64,000 nt of DNA from contig NZ_CP107970.1 of the NCBI RefSeq assembly GCF_036090055.1, positions 498,501-562,500 of the forward strand, given 5' to 3'. How positions within the stretch are numbered: the first letter of the stretch is position 1; every line of letters starts with the position of its first letter. Origin of the DNA: Nocardioides sp. NBC_00368 (GTDB lineage Bacteria; Actinomycetota; Actinomycetes; Propionibacteriales; Nocardioidaceae). Under the pieces are notes generated by a model that made no database searches, was not told the origin of the DNA, and saw only the letters and a list, made by a program, of their open reading frames with translations. This document shows positions 19,379 to 29,927 of the stretch, one piece after another. Made by a program: the position numbers and the translations under genes.

Positions 19379-19654
19379 ATGACGAGTCCGCGCAATGTTG
19401 ACCGAGGTCGCGCTGGTCCACATGCTGAGGTATCGGCGGGGGCGCGAGCGTCGCATGGTCCGGCAGTGCGGGCGCTGCATGACCGAATGGCATTGACGCC
19501 GGAAGATGCGGCGGTGTTCATGGGCATCGCTTGCGCAACCCTCAAGAAATGGCGTGGCGCGGGCGATGGGCCGGCGTACGTCAAGGTCGGGTCAAAGATT
19601 GTGTACCTCGTGGAGGACCTCGAGTCGTTCCTGCGCGCGCATCGAGTGGCTTGA
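19379..19654 (+). CDS. Excisionase-like HTH (MerR/helix-turn-helix 17) protein
   Basis: A 91-residue protein. Its C-terminal half, from about residue 38 (LTPEDAAVFMGIACATLKKW, then GPAYVKVGSKIVYLVEDLESFL), is the excisionase-type HTH used to recognise DNA beside integrases. The first ~35 residues are basic and low in complexity. It is divergent from the integrase gene with a 95-bp gap, the usual Int/Xis layout. Confidence 0.85.
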   Translation: MTSPRNVDRGRAGPHAEVSAGARASHGPAVRALHDRMALTPEDAAVFMGIACATLKKWRGAGDGPAYVKVGSKIVYLVEDLESFLRAHRVA

Positions 19655-19951
19655 CTGCTCTTTCGGCGGATGGCCGGCGGGAGGTCGGCCAATCGGCACG
19701 CGCTCATGGGTCGAAGCTCTCTCGCGGGGTTGACTCGTATGCGCCGGCGTCCGGGGCGCTCGGGGCACGTGTTGCCGGCCAGGCTTTCCGTGTCTGCTGT
19801 TGGAGGTGTTGACGAGTGGAGCCTGGGGAGTTTCTGCAGAAGTCGCGCTCGCCACGGGTGGGTCACGAGAGCGTGTGCCTACCCTCCATGCTGCTGCGGC
19901 CTTCGGGGACATGTTGGTCCCATCGCTGATGGGCAACTGGCTCGATGTTCG

Positions 19952-20629
19952 TCAAGTCTGGGTAGCCTGGTCGACCTTCTTCGTTGCGGCCTCGACGATC
20001 TCCAAGAAGGCGGTGGGGTCCTTGACGCTCCCGTCGGTTCGGACGGTGATTACTGTTGTGTGGCGAATGATGTATGCGAAATAGACATCGGTCAGCGTGC
20101 CGTCGGGCTGGCCCCATGTCTGTGCTAGGCCGATGTTGTCCCTGCTGAGATCGAGGACCTTGATGCCTCCCGTGTATGCGGATCCGTCAGGCCTGGTCAC
20201 TTGGTAGGAGGCGCAGGCCTCCGGCAGTTGATCGAGGGGGTGGCGAAGTTGCTCCGGCTCGAGGCTGGGGTCGTTGGTGATGGAATGGGTTACGAGCGCA
20301 CCGTCGCTGTTCTGGTACGTCGTCTTCTCCTGAATAGGCGCGCCGTCCCACTGTTGCTGGATGGTGTCAAGCCTTGCCCAGGCTGATGCGCAGCTGGCGG
20401 GGGAGAGTCCTGTGGTGTCGAGTGATGTGAAGCTGCGCTTCACGGCGCTGTCCTCCGGGCGCCAGTCTTTGGGGAGGTCGTCCGCCTCGAGGAGAAGCGT
20501 TTGCGCCTCTGTTGGGGTAAGCCTTCCGGAGTGCACGTGCTCGGCGGGTTCTGTGTGGTCTGCTGACCTGCAGCCGGCGGTGAGTGTGACGACGGCCATG
20601 GTGGTTGCTGTGGCGGTGATCCAGTGCAT
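19952..20629 (-). CDS. Putative lipoprotein of unknown function
   Basis: A 225-residue secreted lipoprotein. The start at 20629 gives MHWITATATTMAVVTLTAGC, a short signal peptide with a lipobox (LTAGC) for type II signal peptidase. The mature part (LTPTEAQTLLLEADDLPKDW, then LSPASCASAWARLD and AFLEIVEAATKKVD) looks like actinobacterial PknH-sensor-like or LpqN-like surface domains. In-frame alternative starts upstream would break the signal peptide. It sits between the Int/Xis module and a membrane protein gene. No function is assigned. Confidence 0.72.
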   Translation of the reverse strand: MHWITATATTMAVVTLTAGCRSADHTEPAEHVHSGRLTPTEAQTLLLEADDLPKDWRPEDSAVKRSFTSLDTTGLSPASCASAWARLDTIQQQWDGAPIQEKTTYQNSDGALVTHSITNDPSLEPEQLRHPLDQLPEACASYQVTRPDGSAYTGGIKVLDLSRDNIGLAQTWGQPDGTLTDVYFAYIIRHTTVITVRTDGSVKDPTAFLEIVEAATKKVDQATQT

Positions 20630-20921
20630 GAATATCGTCGTCGCCCCCTTGTTGAATCGAACTGCGTCTGCCGCTCCGCTTTCGACGGTCTTTGCGTCTT
20701 GTTGGATGTCGTCGTGGGGCGTGCTTGCCCACTTGCAATGTGATGTTTTCACATGATAGCGCGATGAACATGTGAAAATCGCATGATTCGTTGTCTGTCT
20801 GCCTCGCCCGACGCGCTTGCATGGGACCTCGAACCGCGCCCAGCTGCCGGACGGCGACGATGACAGCACTGATGCTGGGGTGGGTCGCACGGCGCGGCGC
20901 CCCTTGTGCTGTGATGTGAGC

Positions 20922-21458
20922 ATGCGCCCACCCGCACCGCCAACGGTGCCTGGCACGCTGCCACCGCGACTGCGCGACGTGCCCAGGATGGTGTGGTGGG
21001 CCGAGCGCGGCTACGTGCACGGGATCCGGAATGGAACCGCCGCGGAACGGATCTTGTCGTTGATGTTGGCGTTCCTGTGGTGGCCGGCCCACGTGCTCTT
21101 AGTGGTCGTGCAACTCGTGGTGGTCAGGTGGCCGGCGTCCCGGTACTACATGACTCTCGACCGCGACGCTGTCATAGCGGTGATCGGAACCAATCGGCGC
21201 GGCTGGATCATCCTCGACCATATGTCCGCACGTCCGGGCTGTGGCAGCGGCCGTGACCTGCGCCGAGCGGTCCTTGCGATGCTTCGCGAGGCTGCTGACG
21301 AACGAGGAATGGTCATCGAGACGACCGCTACTACCGGCCGTCTCGCTGAGGTCTATCACGCGGATCTTCCTGGTCTCGGTATTGCGGGGAAGGCGTTCCC
21401 GCGGGGGAAGCGGATGCGGTGCGAGCCGGACCGCGTCCAGGGGCCGGCCACTCTCTGA
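20922..21458 (+). CDS. Hypothetical protein with one or two membrane segments
   Basis: A 178-residue protein starting MRPPAPPTVPGTLPPRL. A long hydrophobic stretch near residues 45-68 (LSLMLAFLWWPAHVLLVVVQ) forms a membrane anchor or hairpin. The soluble C-terminal part (GWIILDHMSARPGCGSGRDL, then LREAADERGMVIETTATTGR and LAEVYHADLPG) resembles the acetyl-CoA-loop region of GNAT N-acetyltransferases. That similarity is weak. Function unknown. Confidence 0.6.
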   Translation: MRPPAPPTVPGTLPPRLRDVPRMVWWAERGYVHGIRNGTAAERILSLMLAFLWWPAHVLLVVVQLVVVRWPASRYYMTLDRDAVIAVIGTNRRGWIILDHMSARPGCGSGRDLRRAVLAMLREAADERGMVIETTATTGRLAEVYHADLPGLGIAGKAFPRGKRMRCEPDRVQGPATL

Positions 21459-21951
21459 CCAAGGCTGGGCACTTGGTGGGCCGAACGTGACCGTCGATGG
21501 GCCTCATCAGGTGCCTCAGGCACGCGACGGTCCGCGGCGGCCACCTCGTGCCCGTGACCGGTCGGGGACTGACCGGTGACCTCCCCGCTGCCGACACCTA
21601 TGCGCACATTGCTTGAATCGGCCGGTGCTGAACCCTGAACGCAGCCCCCAACACCCTGAGGTTCACTCCGTGAGTGGCGGTGAGAGGAGAGGTGGTTCCG
21701 ATGACGGGGTTGTCGGCTCGCGGTGAGCCCGTAGCTGGTCGTTGATGGCGATCAACCCGAAGTTTCTCTATGTCACTATCGCGTCGCAGGCGCTGCCAAG
21801 GTGATGCAGAGGCGCAAGATATCCGGTGGTCTCGCGACGAAGTCGGCTGAGAGGATGGCTTCCAGGAAACCTGGGCCGATGATGTTCTTGGCCGTGTTTC
21901 TGTGCGCATTTTCCAGGTTCGGGACGCGCTCTCGCCTTCGACTGATGAACG
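21459..21951. other. 493-bp region before glyQ without a recognisable gene
   Basis: No ORF with convincing coding character is seen. A 12-codon ORF (MRTLLESAGAEP) starts near 21600 and could be chance. I looked for a T-box leader because glyQ follows. A GGTGGTTCCG near 21700 only loosely resembles the T-box consensus and lacks a clear terminator/antiterminator, so no riboswitch is called. The region probably holds the glyQS promoter. Confidence 0.4.
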
Positions 21952-22861
<910 letters not shown>

Positions 22862-22884
<23 letters not shown>

Positions 22885-24985
22885 GCGGCTGCTCTTCGAG
22901 ATCGGGGTCGAAGAGCTCCCCGCGGCAGAGGTCACTCGGGCCAGGGACTGGCTGGAGTCGACGATCACCGACCGGCTCGCCTCGACCAAGCTGAGCCACG
23001 GAACAGTCCACGCTTATGCGACTCCGCGTCGTGTGGTGGTGCTCGTCGAGGATGTCGCCGCCTGTGAGGAGGACGCGGTCGAGACCCTGCGCGGCCCGCG
23101 GGCCTCTGCCGCGTTCGATGAGACCGGGGCTCCGACGCGCGCCGCGACCGGCTTCGCGGCCAAGCACGGCCTCGACGCTGCGCAGTTGCAGCGGGTCGAG
23201 CACGAGGGCAGCGAGCATGTCGCTGTCGTACGTAACGTGGAGGGCCGGCCTGCGCCTGAGGTGCTCTCGGCGTTGCTCGCTCAGGTTGTAGTGGATCTGC
23301 GTTCTGAGCGCAACATGCGGTGGAAGGACCCCGCCTTGTCTTACGCTCGCCCGGTGCGTTGGCTGCTCGCCCTGCTCGGTAGCGCCCCGGTCCCGGTCAC
23401 GGCCTCCGAGCTGACCAGTGGGACGACGACACGTGTTCAGCGGATGGCACCCCAGCCGATTGTGGAGGTCTCCTCGGCTGAGGGCTACCTCGAGTTCCTT
23501 GGTGAGCATGACATCGTGGCTGATGAGCAGGCGCGTAGGTCGATGATTCTCCACGCGGCTCAAGCCCATGCTGCGAAGGTGACCGGCCGAGTGGATCTGG
23601 AGGCAGATGCTTCCGTGGTGGATGAGATCGTCAACCTCGTTGAGTCGCCCGTGCCGATCCAGGGCTCCTTTGATGAGCGCTACCTGGACCTGCCGCCGGA
23701 GATCCTCACCTCGGTCATGCGTAAGCACCAGCGCTACCTGCCGCTACGGACCACCGACGGCCTCCTACCGCACTTCCTGACCTTCGCCAACGGTGCCTGT
23801 GACGTTCCCACGGTCACCCGAGGCAACGAAGCCGTGGTCCGGGCGCGTTTTGAGGACGCCCTGTTCTTCTGGGAGGCCGACCTGCAGGTCCCTCTGCAGA
23901 CGATGAAGGACGGCTTGGCGAAGCTCACGTTCGAGGAGACCTTGGGTTCGATGGCCGACCGCGCCACACGGATCGCGGTCGTCGCCAAGGCGCTGGGGGA
24001 GCGGGTGGGGCTCGATGACGCCGAGCGCGCCGCTCTGCATCGCGCAGCGGAGCTGGCGAAGTTCGACCTTGGCTCGCAGATGGTGATCGAGATGACGTCG
24101 CTGGCGGGCACCATGGCCCGCTATTACGCCACCAAGGCGGGCGAGAGCCCGGCGGTGGCCGCGGCACTGGCAGACTTGGAGCGGCCCCGTACCTCCGAGG
24201 ATGCCGTGGCCACCAGCGCCGCGGGTGCGGTCCTCGCGATCGCTGACCGCACGGACCTACTGGTTGGCCTGTTCGCCGTTGGCGCCAACCCCACCGGAAG
24301 CTCGGACCCGTTTGCCCTGCGCCGGGCAGCGCTCGGTCTCTTGGCAACCATCCGCTCGAACCCCATCTTCGAGGCCGTCACGGTCAACGACGTCCTCCAG
24401 ATTGCGGCAAAGGCCATTAGCGGCCAGGGTGTGGCCGTCTCCGAGGCGGCCTTGTCCGCGACCGGGGACTTCGTGCATGCACGGTTCGAGCAGTCCCTCC
24501 TCGACGCGGGGAACTCTCCGGACGCGGTTGCCGCGGTCCTTCCGCTCGCTGATGAGCCGCGGCGCGCGGAGGCCACCTTGACCGACATCGAGAACCTGGC
24601 CGGAGAGGAACGACTCGCCTCGCTCGTCGAAGCGGTCCAGCGCGTCCGCCGGCTCATCAAGGATGCCGATCCCGACGGCGACCCGGCGCTCTTGACCGCC
24701 CCCGTCGAGCAGAGGCTCGTCACCGCAATCGAGGCGCTCCAGGCCACACTCGAGGGAACGACGGCGACTGTGCCCGAGCTCATGTCGGCCTCGAGCGAGA
24801 CGATCAGCGCCCTGGAAGATTTCCTTGATGAAGTCCTCGTGATGGATGAGATCCTCAAGGTTCGAGACGCCCGCATCGCGCTGCTGGCGACGGTGACCCG
24901 CATCGCTGGTCGTACTGGGGTCGACTGGGACGCGATGAGCCGCTTCGTAGCGACAGAGCGCCAGCCTGTTGACGCCATGGCATGA
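22862..24985 (+). CDS. glyS: Glycyl-tRNA synthetase beta subunit
   Basis: A 707-residue beta chain that supplies tRNA binding to the two-subunit GlyRS. The N-terminus is LLFEIGVEELPAAEVTRARD, followed by VVVLVEDVA, SYARPVRWLLALLG and MRKHQRYLPLRTTDGLLPHF, all typical of GlyS. The HD-like region GSMADRATRIAVVAKALG... MTSLAGTMARYYA is central. The DALR-type anticodon domain is at the C-terminus (MDEILKVRDARIALLATV). The ATG at 22862 sits inside the glyQ end. A hairpin terminator follows the stop. The subunit is full length, so the enzyme could be active. Confidence 0.95.
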
Positions 24986-25004
24986 GCCATCACGCACACT
25001 GCAA

Positions 25005-25037
25005 CGGGCCCGGGACCTCACTTGATGTCTCGGGCCC
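25005..25037 (+). terminator. Terminator-like hairpin after glyS
   Basis: GGGCCCGGGAC and GTCTCGGGCCC (one G-T pair) form a GC-rich stem around a short loop about 20 nt past the glyS stop. It separates glyQS from the convergent FxLD methyltransferase gene. Nothing else is evident in 25038-25285. Confidence 0.65.
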
Positions 25038-25285
25038 GCTCAGTTCGGTGGGCGGGTCATGTGCGTATGTCGTCGACCGGCCACTGTTAAGTACTCGGTC
25101 ACCAGACGCCTCGGTCTCATGACCGCCCTCGTCGTACAAAGGACCTGAGGGCCAAACGGTGAAGGACCGGCCCGGCCTTTACGGGCGAACGGCAGCACGT
25201 GACCCTTGTTTGACCTCATAGAACTCGCCGCCGCGGCATGGGTGTCGATCGCTCTCCTCACCTGTGGAAGGGTGGAGGGGCGGCG

Positions 25286-27064
25286 TCACTGGTGCACCTG
25301 CCAGGTGAGGGCTACGTGACCATGCTTCTTCTTGAGCAGTAGAGAGTGATCGACTGCTTCGGCGGGTGGTGTGTCCTTGCGGAGGTAGCGGATCTTGGGC
25401 TCGCTGGGCCGTCCCGCGTGGTCCCATGCTTGGAGCAGCGTTATGACTCGTCCAGCGGCTTCCGCGCCTTCCGGGCCGAACCCGCGGGCTCCGAGTTCGA
25501 ACCCGTCGTCGGTGTTGCTCAGGTCGCGCATGGTGAGTGTCGAGAACGCGTCGTAGGTGACCAGCGCGTTCGGCCATACAGTCAGGACCCTGTCGGGATG
25601 GAGGGCGCCACCGGCTGGGCTCATCGCCCCGCACCACTCGGGTTCGTGGCTCGTCATCCACAACAGCATCCCTGACAGATCGACCTGCCCCTGCGCGATC
25701 GAGACGCCCGACCAGGCCTCGGTGCTCTCGCCGCTGAGCATCTGGCCAAGGTCATCCGGATTGAGCGGCATCACACTGTCCGAGGTGAATGTCACCGGAA
25801 TCCCGGCGGGGTCGGTGACGTGCATTTGGTGACGCACGTGTGCGCCGATGCCCTGCATCGGGACGAACCCACACACTTGGGACGAGGTCGCCACCAGGTG
25901 GTCGTCTTTGCGGCGGAGGGAGAGCGACCTGGTGGTGAGCCCCATCGCCAGCGGGACCACGAGGTGGCCTGCGGGCGCGAGTTGGTCGGTCCAAGCCGAT
26001 GGGATGTCCCAGGCTCCGACGGTGACGATGATCGCGTCGAACACGCGCTGGCCGGGCAGGGGGAGCTCGGCGTCGGCGGTGATGACCTCGACTCGGTCGC
26101 CGTACCCGGTTGCCTCGAGGAACCGCTGGGTGCGTGCGGTGACCCACGGGTCGACGTCGACGGTGACCACGGTGCCGTGCTCGCCGACAATCTCGGAGAG
26201 CAGGGCGGCGTTGTAGCCGCCGGAGCCGATCTCGAGCACCCGGTCGCCAGGGCGCAGGCGAGCGGCGAGGGCCATCTGAGCCTGCAGCCACGGCGCGGAG
26301 ACCGACGAGATGGGCATCCCGGTCAGGTCGTGGCGGGTCATGATCGCCTGGTCGATGTCGTAGGCGTCAGAGAGCGGCGTCCCGGCGGGAACGAACATAT
26401 GGCGCGGCACCGTCGCGAACGCGGCCAGGACCGATGGGTCGGCCAAGTCGGGGTTCGCCGCGAGGGTCTCGACCATCGCCTTGCGTGCGGTGGCGGCGTC
26501 AGCGGTGGTGATCTCGCCGGTGGCCCAGCGCAGGTTGTTCTCGGCGCGGGTGAGTGCCTCTCGCATGAGCGGCTCAGCGACCTGCCACGCCACCGGCACC
26601 TCGCTGGACTCCGGATAGCGCTCGCGGATCTCGGCGAGCAGGTCGTCGAACGTGTATCTCTCGCCTCCCGGTCCCGACGTCAGGTCGGCGGCGGCGAGTA
26701 GGTCGTCGAGCGGTGTGTCCTCGAACCCGAACTCGGCGTGCTCATCGGCCAATCCGCGTGCGTATGCCTCGAACCGGGCACCGGAGTGGTGGGCCACCAG
26801 ATCGACCACGGTCGGCGGCCAACCCTGCTCACGAAGATGGAGCGCACCGTCGATCGGGGCGTACCCGGTGCGCTCGAGCTCGGGGGCGTGCCCGATGTCG
26901 TGCAGCCACGCTGCGGCCACGACCGTGTTCCGCTGCTCGGGTGGGAGGCCTGCGGCGAGCTCGGCAGCGCGTTCTGCGGTGCCCTGAGCGTGTTCCCAGC
27001 GCTGCCCCATTGGGGCGAGGAACCGCTCGGCGAGGTCGCGTGCCTGAGGCACCAGGGTGTCCAT
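25286..27064 (-). CDS. HD domain fused to FxLD-system protein-L-isoaspartate-type O-methyltransferase
   Basis: A 592-residue fusion. Residues ~1-165 form an HD phosphohydrolase-like domain (HAQGTAERAAELA, AAWLHDIGHA and VAHHSGARFEA supply the H...HD...HH metal pattern). The rest is a PCMT-type methyltransferase: VPRHMFVP, VLEIGSGGYNAALLSEIVG (SAM motif I), VITADAELPLPGQRVFDAII and GAWDIPSAWTDQL. The C-terminal extension is like the 'methyltransferase, FxLD system' family beside FxLD lanthipeptide precursors. Such enzymes methylate Asp in lanthipeptides, leading to isoaspartate. The start at 27064 follows a GAGGAAA site. It lies downstream of the GntR and glycosyltransferase genes, convergent with glyS. 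Confidence 0.88.
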   Translation of the reverse strand: MDTLVPQARDLAERFLAPMGQRWEHAQGTAERAAELAAGLPPEQRNTVVAAAWLHDIGHAPELERTGYAPIDGALHLREQGWPPTVVDLVAHHSGARFEAYARGLADEHAEFGFEDTPLDDLLAAADLTSGPGGERYTFDDLLAEIRERYPESSEVPVAWQVAEPLMREALTRAENNLRWATGEITTADAATARKAMVETLAANPDLADPSVLAAFATVPRHMFVPAGTPLSDAYDIDQAIMTRHDLTGMPISSVSAPWLQAQMALAARLRPGDRVLEIGSGGYNAALLSEIVGEHGTVVTVDVDPWVTARTQRFLEATGYGDRVEVITADAELPLPGQRVFDAIIVTVGAWDIPSAWTDQLAPAGHLVVPLAMGLTTRSLSLRRKDDHLVATSSQVCGFVPMQGIGAHVRHQMHVTDPAGIPVTFTSDSVMPLNPDDLGQMLSGESTEAWSGVSIAQGQVDLSGMLLWMTSHEPEWCGAMSPAGGALHPDRVLTVWPNALVTYDAFSTLTMRDLSNTDDGFELGARGFGPEGAEAAGRVITLLQAWDHAGRPSEPKIRYLRKDTPPAEAVDHSLLLKKKHGHVALTWQVHQ

Positions 27065-27259
27065 ATCGTTCAGATTTCCTCTCGTTTGAGGGTCGCGGTC
27101 CAAGGCGACCGCGACATGGGTGAGCCGCCTCGCGACGCTATCGGTGCGCCGTCGAGGTCCCGGCCAGCGAGGTCCGACACATCGACACGCCCTGGGCCGC
27201 TGCCCACCAGGGGAAGGGGACCACGCGCCCCAGCGCCATTTCCATCGCTGGATTGAGGC

Positions 27260-28054
27260 TTAGGCCTCGACGGCTGCCGCGGTGTTGACCGTGGTGTTGA
27301 TGGTGGTGATCTTGGTCCAGTCCCACTGGAGGTGTCGCAGGGCGTCGGCCCGGGCGAGCCCGATGCTGCGCATGCCGGGTGTGTTGATGACGGGCTGGGA
27401 TGCGTCGCGGGTGGCGGTGGTCTGTTTGGGCCAGCGCCGGTACAGGATTGACGGCACACCCAGCATCCAGCCTGGTGCTACTGCTTCGAGTGCAAGCAGT
27501 AGCGCGACGTCTTGTCCGACGGGTAGTGCGGGCCAGCCGCCGAGTGCGTGGACGAGGCTGGTGTAGGTGGTGGTGGTGATTCCGAGCACCGGAAGTAGGC
27601 CGGCTTCCTCTCCGTCGCGGAGGCAATTGTCAGGCAGCGGTCCTGTTTCTGGGTCGCGTGGCCCGCGTTTGATCTGTCCGTCTTCGAGGAGGTCCAGGGC
27701 GGGGGAGACGACCCAGCCGACGGGGTTCGAGGTCAGTGCCTCGATGTCGCGGGTGAGCGCGCCGGGGGTGAGTTGGTCATCAGCGTCGAGACCGCGGACG
27801 AACACTCCATTGACGTGGTCGAGCGCGAGGGTGCGCGCGGCGGCGGCACGCCCACGCGGTCCGGTAGCGTAGGTGATCTGGGGATGGTTGGTGGGGATCC
27901 GTGTCGCTGGTGAACCGGTTTCGCCGTCTTCTTGGACGACCCATTGCCAGTCCCAGCCTGGCGGGAGCTGCTGGGTGGCGATGCTGTTCCAGGTCTGGGT
28001 GAGGTGGTCGTCGCGTCCGGCGAGGACGGCGGTGATCAGGGAGATGGTGGGCAT
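27260..28054 (-). CDS. Family 2 glycosyltransferase
   Basis: A 264-residue GT-A-fold protein. PTISLITAVLAGRDDHLTQT at the N-terminus and FVRGLDADDQLTPGAL (the DxD-type metal/nucleotide-sugar motif) identify a GT2 enzyme. Membrane segments are absent. It follows the GntR gene by 7 nt, so both are one operon. The acceptor could be the lanthipeptide or another molecule; sequence does not say. The tail is Thr/Asn-rich. Confidence 0.82.
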   Translation of the reverse strand: MPTISLITAVLAGRDDHLTQTWNSIATQQLPPGWDWQWVVQEDGETGSPATRIPTNHPQITYATGPRGRAAAARTLALDHVNGVFVRGLDADDQLTPGALTRDIEALTSNPVGWVVSPALDLLEDGQIKRGPRDPETGPLPDNCLRDGEEAGLLPVLGITTTTYTSLVHALGGWPALPVGQDVALLLALEAVAPGWMLGVPSILYRRWPKQTTATRDASQPVINTPGMRSIGLARADALRHLQWDWTKITTINTTVNTAAAVEA

Positions 28055-28061
28055 TGTCGCG

Positions 28062-28883
28062 TCACTGGGCTTTCGGGAGGTCGAGGACGAAGCGGAGTTC
28101 GGCGCGGTCTGCTGGCCAGGCGACTCGGGTGGCGCAAACGACGCGCCCGGTGGGGTCGCTCATGCACCCTGCCGCCCGCAGGATGGGGATGCCGGGGTCC
28201 ATCTCCCAGCGTTTGATCTCGATAGTCGTGGGCGCGCGGGCGGTGATGGTGTCTTCGTTGTGGGCGACCTCAACCCCGACGGTCGAGAGTTGGTGTTGAG
28301 TGCCTCCGGGCCAGGGTTCCTCGTCTTGGTCCAGCAACTTGGGGTTGGCCTCGATGATGCTGATCGGGAGGAATGAGGTCGACCAGGCGAGGCGTCGGCC
28401 GGTCGCGGTCTCGACGGTCTCGTACTCGCGCTGCAGCAGCGGAGTACCCGGGTCGTACTCAGGGACGGTGTCGTCAGCGACGATGCGGGTGTAGGTCGCT
28501 GTGAAGGTGGCGTCACGGATGCTGATGCCGGTGGTGTCTTCGAGGTGGCCACTTCGACGCCGAATCTCTTCGGGCAGGTGGATGCTCTGTTTCTCCTTGA
28601 TGAGGGCTGCATTGGAGAAGGTGATCTTCGGGGGCGGGGTGCGCACGAGGAGTCGTTTGCCCTGTCCGCCGGTGACAAGGGCCTGGGTCCTCAGTGAGTT
28701 GTGGGCCTGTCGGGCCGTGCCTTGGGAGACGCCGTAGGTGTCCACGAGCTCGCCGAGGGATGGGATGGGGTCTCCGGGCCCGAGCTCTCCGCGTTCGATC
28801 GCGATGCGGATGTCGTCGGCGATGCGAAGCCAGCCAGGCCGGTCGACGGGTGTCTGCGCGATGTGCTCGCTGGGGGTGGTCAC
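28062..28883 (-). CDS. GntR-family transcriptional regulator (UTRA-type)
   Basis: A 273-residue regulator. The N-terminal winged helix covers about residues 18-80 (IADDIRIAIERGELGPGDPI, then LVDTYGVSQGTARQAHNSLR) and a UTRA-like ligand-binding domain covers ~105-265 (TPLLQREYETVETATGRRLA). It is read away from the lanthipeptide-side genes, and the 100-bp divergent gap holds palindromes it probably binds. It likely controls both the GT/methyltransferase unit and the rightward cluster. Confidence 0.9.
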   Translation of the reverse strand: MTTPSEHIAQTPVDRPGWLRIADDIRIAIERGELGPGDPIPSLGELVDTYGVSQGTARQAHNSLRTQALVTGGQGKRLLVRTPPPKITFSNAALIKEKQSIHLPEEIRRRSGHLEDTTGISIRDATFTATYTRIVADDTVPEYDPGTPLLQREYETVETATGRRLAWSTSFLPISIIEANPKLLDQDEEPWPGGTQHQLSTVGVEVAHNEDTITARAPTTIEIKRWEMDPGIPILRAAGCMSDPTGRVVCATRVAWPADRAELRFVLDLPKAQ

Positions 28884-28898
28884 GCCGAGAGTCTAAGA

Positions 28899-28957
28899 CT
28901 TTGTTGACAAAGTAGCGAGGATTGGGGGTAGGTTAACCGTGCTGCTTTGCTAACAAA
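28899..28957. promoter_or_regulatory. GntR operator/promoter region of the lanthipeptide cluster
   Basis: CTTTGTTGACAAAG (28899-28912) is a perfect CTTTGT-tg-ACAAAG palindrome, and CTTTGCTAACAAA (28945-28957) is a second, related site. The first overlaps a TTGACA -35-like element, with a TAGGTT -10-like element about 19 nt further right. Both lie in the divergent gap between the GntR gene and the rightward genes, so autoregulated control of both directions is likely. Confidence 0.6.
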
Positions 28958-28984
28958 CTGATGAGGAAGGAGTGGTCGCTCGTG

Positions 28985-29772
28985 ACTAGTTGCATCACCC
29001 GGCCTGCACCGCGCCACGCCCCAGCGGGGTCGCCACCGTCCCCTCGCGGTCTACGGCCGAGCGAAGTCCCTGTGTCTGGCCGAGTCCGGCACGATCGCGT
29101 TCACGGGCACAACGACATCGCGGTCTGTACCCGCTGTGCGGGTACGTGGCGGATTGACACCACCGACGGTTCCTGGCTGGTCGACCTCGATCGCCGTCTC
29201 CTCATGAACCTGGCCAACCCGAATCAGCCGACACTCACACTCCTGCGTCTGGCCCTCACCCAGCCGGGTCAGCCGCTGACCTTCTCCGTCATGACGCGGC
29301 CCCGCGACGACTACTCAGCCCTGGTCGAGACCCGCAGCACTGGCGCCGTCACAGGTCTCACCCGGCTGAGTGCTCCCATGACCCGCTGCGCGAGGTCATC
29401 GGGACCGCGACCTGGTCCATCCCTGGGGAAGCCGTCCTTGGAATCGACGTCGACTCCAACTGGCCAAGAAGAGTGCTGAGCGCCTTGAGTGAGAAGCCGA
29501 CTTCCGAGACCGCCGCTGGCGGGCCGGGGCAGCTGACGCTGTGGCGGATCCTGGCCAACCCGCCGGGCCGGATCCACATCGAGGATGAGTCCACCAGCGC
29601 CGGTGTGGTGACACTGTGCGGCGCCCGGATCCCCGAGGACGCCGATGCCCTGACCAGTCGCCAGCCCGAGACCCGAGTCCGGAACCCGGACGCCCCGATG
29701 TGTGTGACCTGCCTACGCGGGCTGGACCACACCCGCGCGACCAGCAAGATCGTCCCTGCTGCCGCCCTATGA
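28985..29772 (+). pseudogene. Hypothetical protein interrupted by a single-base frameshift
   Basis: The frame starting GTG at 28985 (HNDIAVCTRCAGTWRIDTTD then WLVDLDRRLLMNLANPNQPT) runs well to about 29375, where it degenerates and ends at 29479. The coding character continues in the +1 frame (HDPLREVIGTATWSIPGEAV then LGIDVDSNWPRRVLSALSE) and on to 29772 (GRIHIEDESTSAGVV then MCVTCLRGLDH). One extra C in the CCC run near 29378 would restore a single ~262-residue protein. Two CxxC pairs suggest zinc binding. Family unknown. The change may be real decay, a sequencing indel or, less likely, two overlapping genes. Confidence 0.6.
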
Positions 29773-29927
29773 GGAGGACAGCAACCGATCGTGACCACAT
29801 GCGCACGCGGCACGCCTGACCCCAAAGCGTTCCGGAGCAGTCCGGACAGCAACTAGGCCGCGCAGCACCCGTGCCATACAGGCGCGTGCATCCATAACCC
29901 CGGAACAACTCCTGGAAGAGTGAATGA

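Noticed and set aside
21459..21951. T-box riboswitch before glyQ
   Set aside because: Only a loose GGTGG-like match; no Stem I features or terminator/antiterminator pair could be seen.
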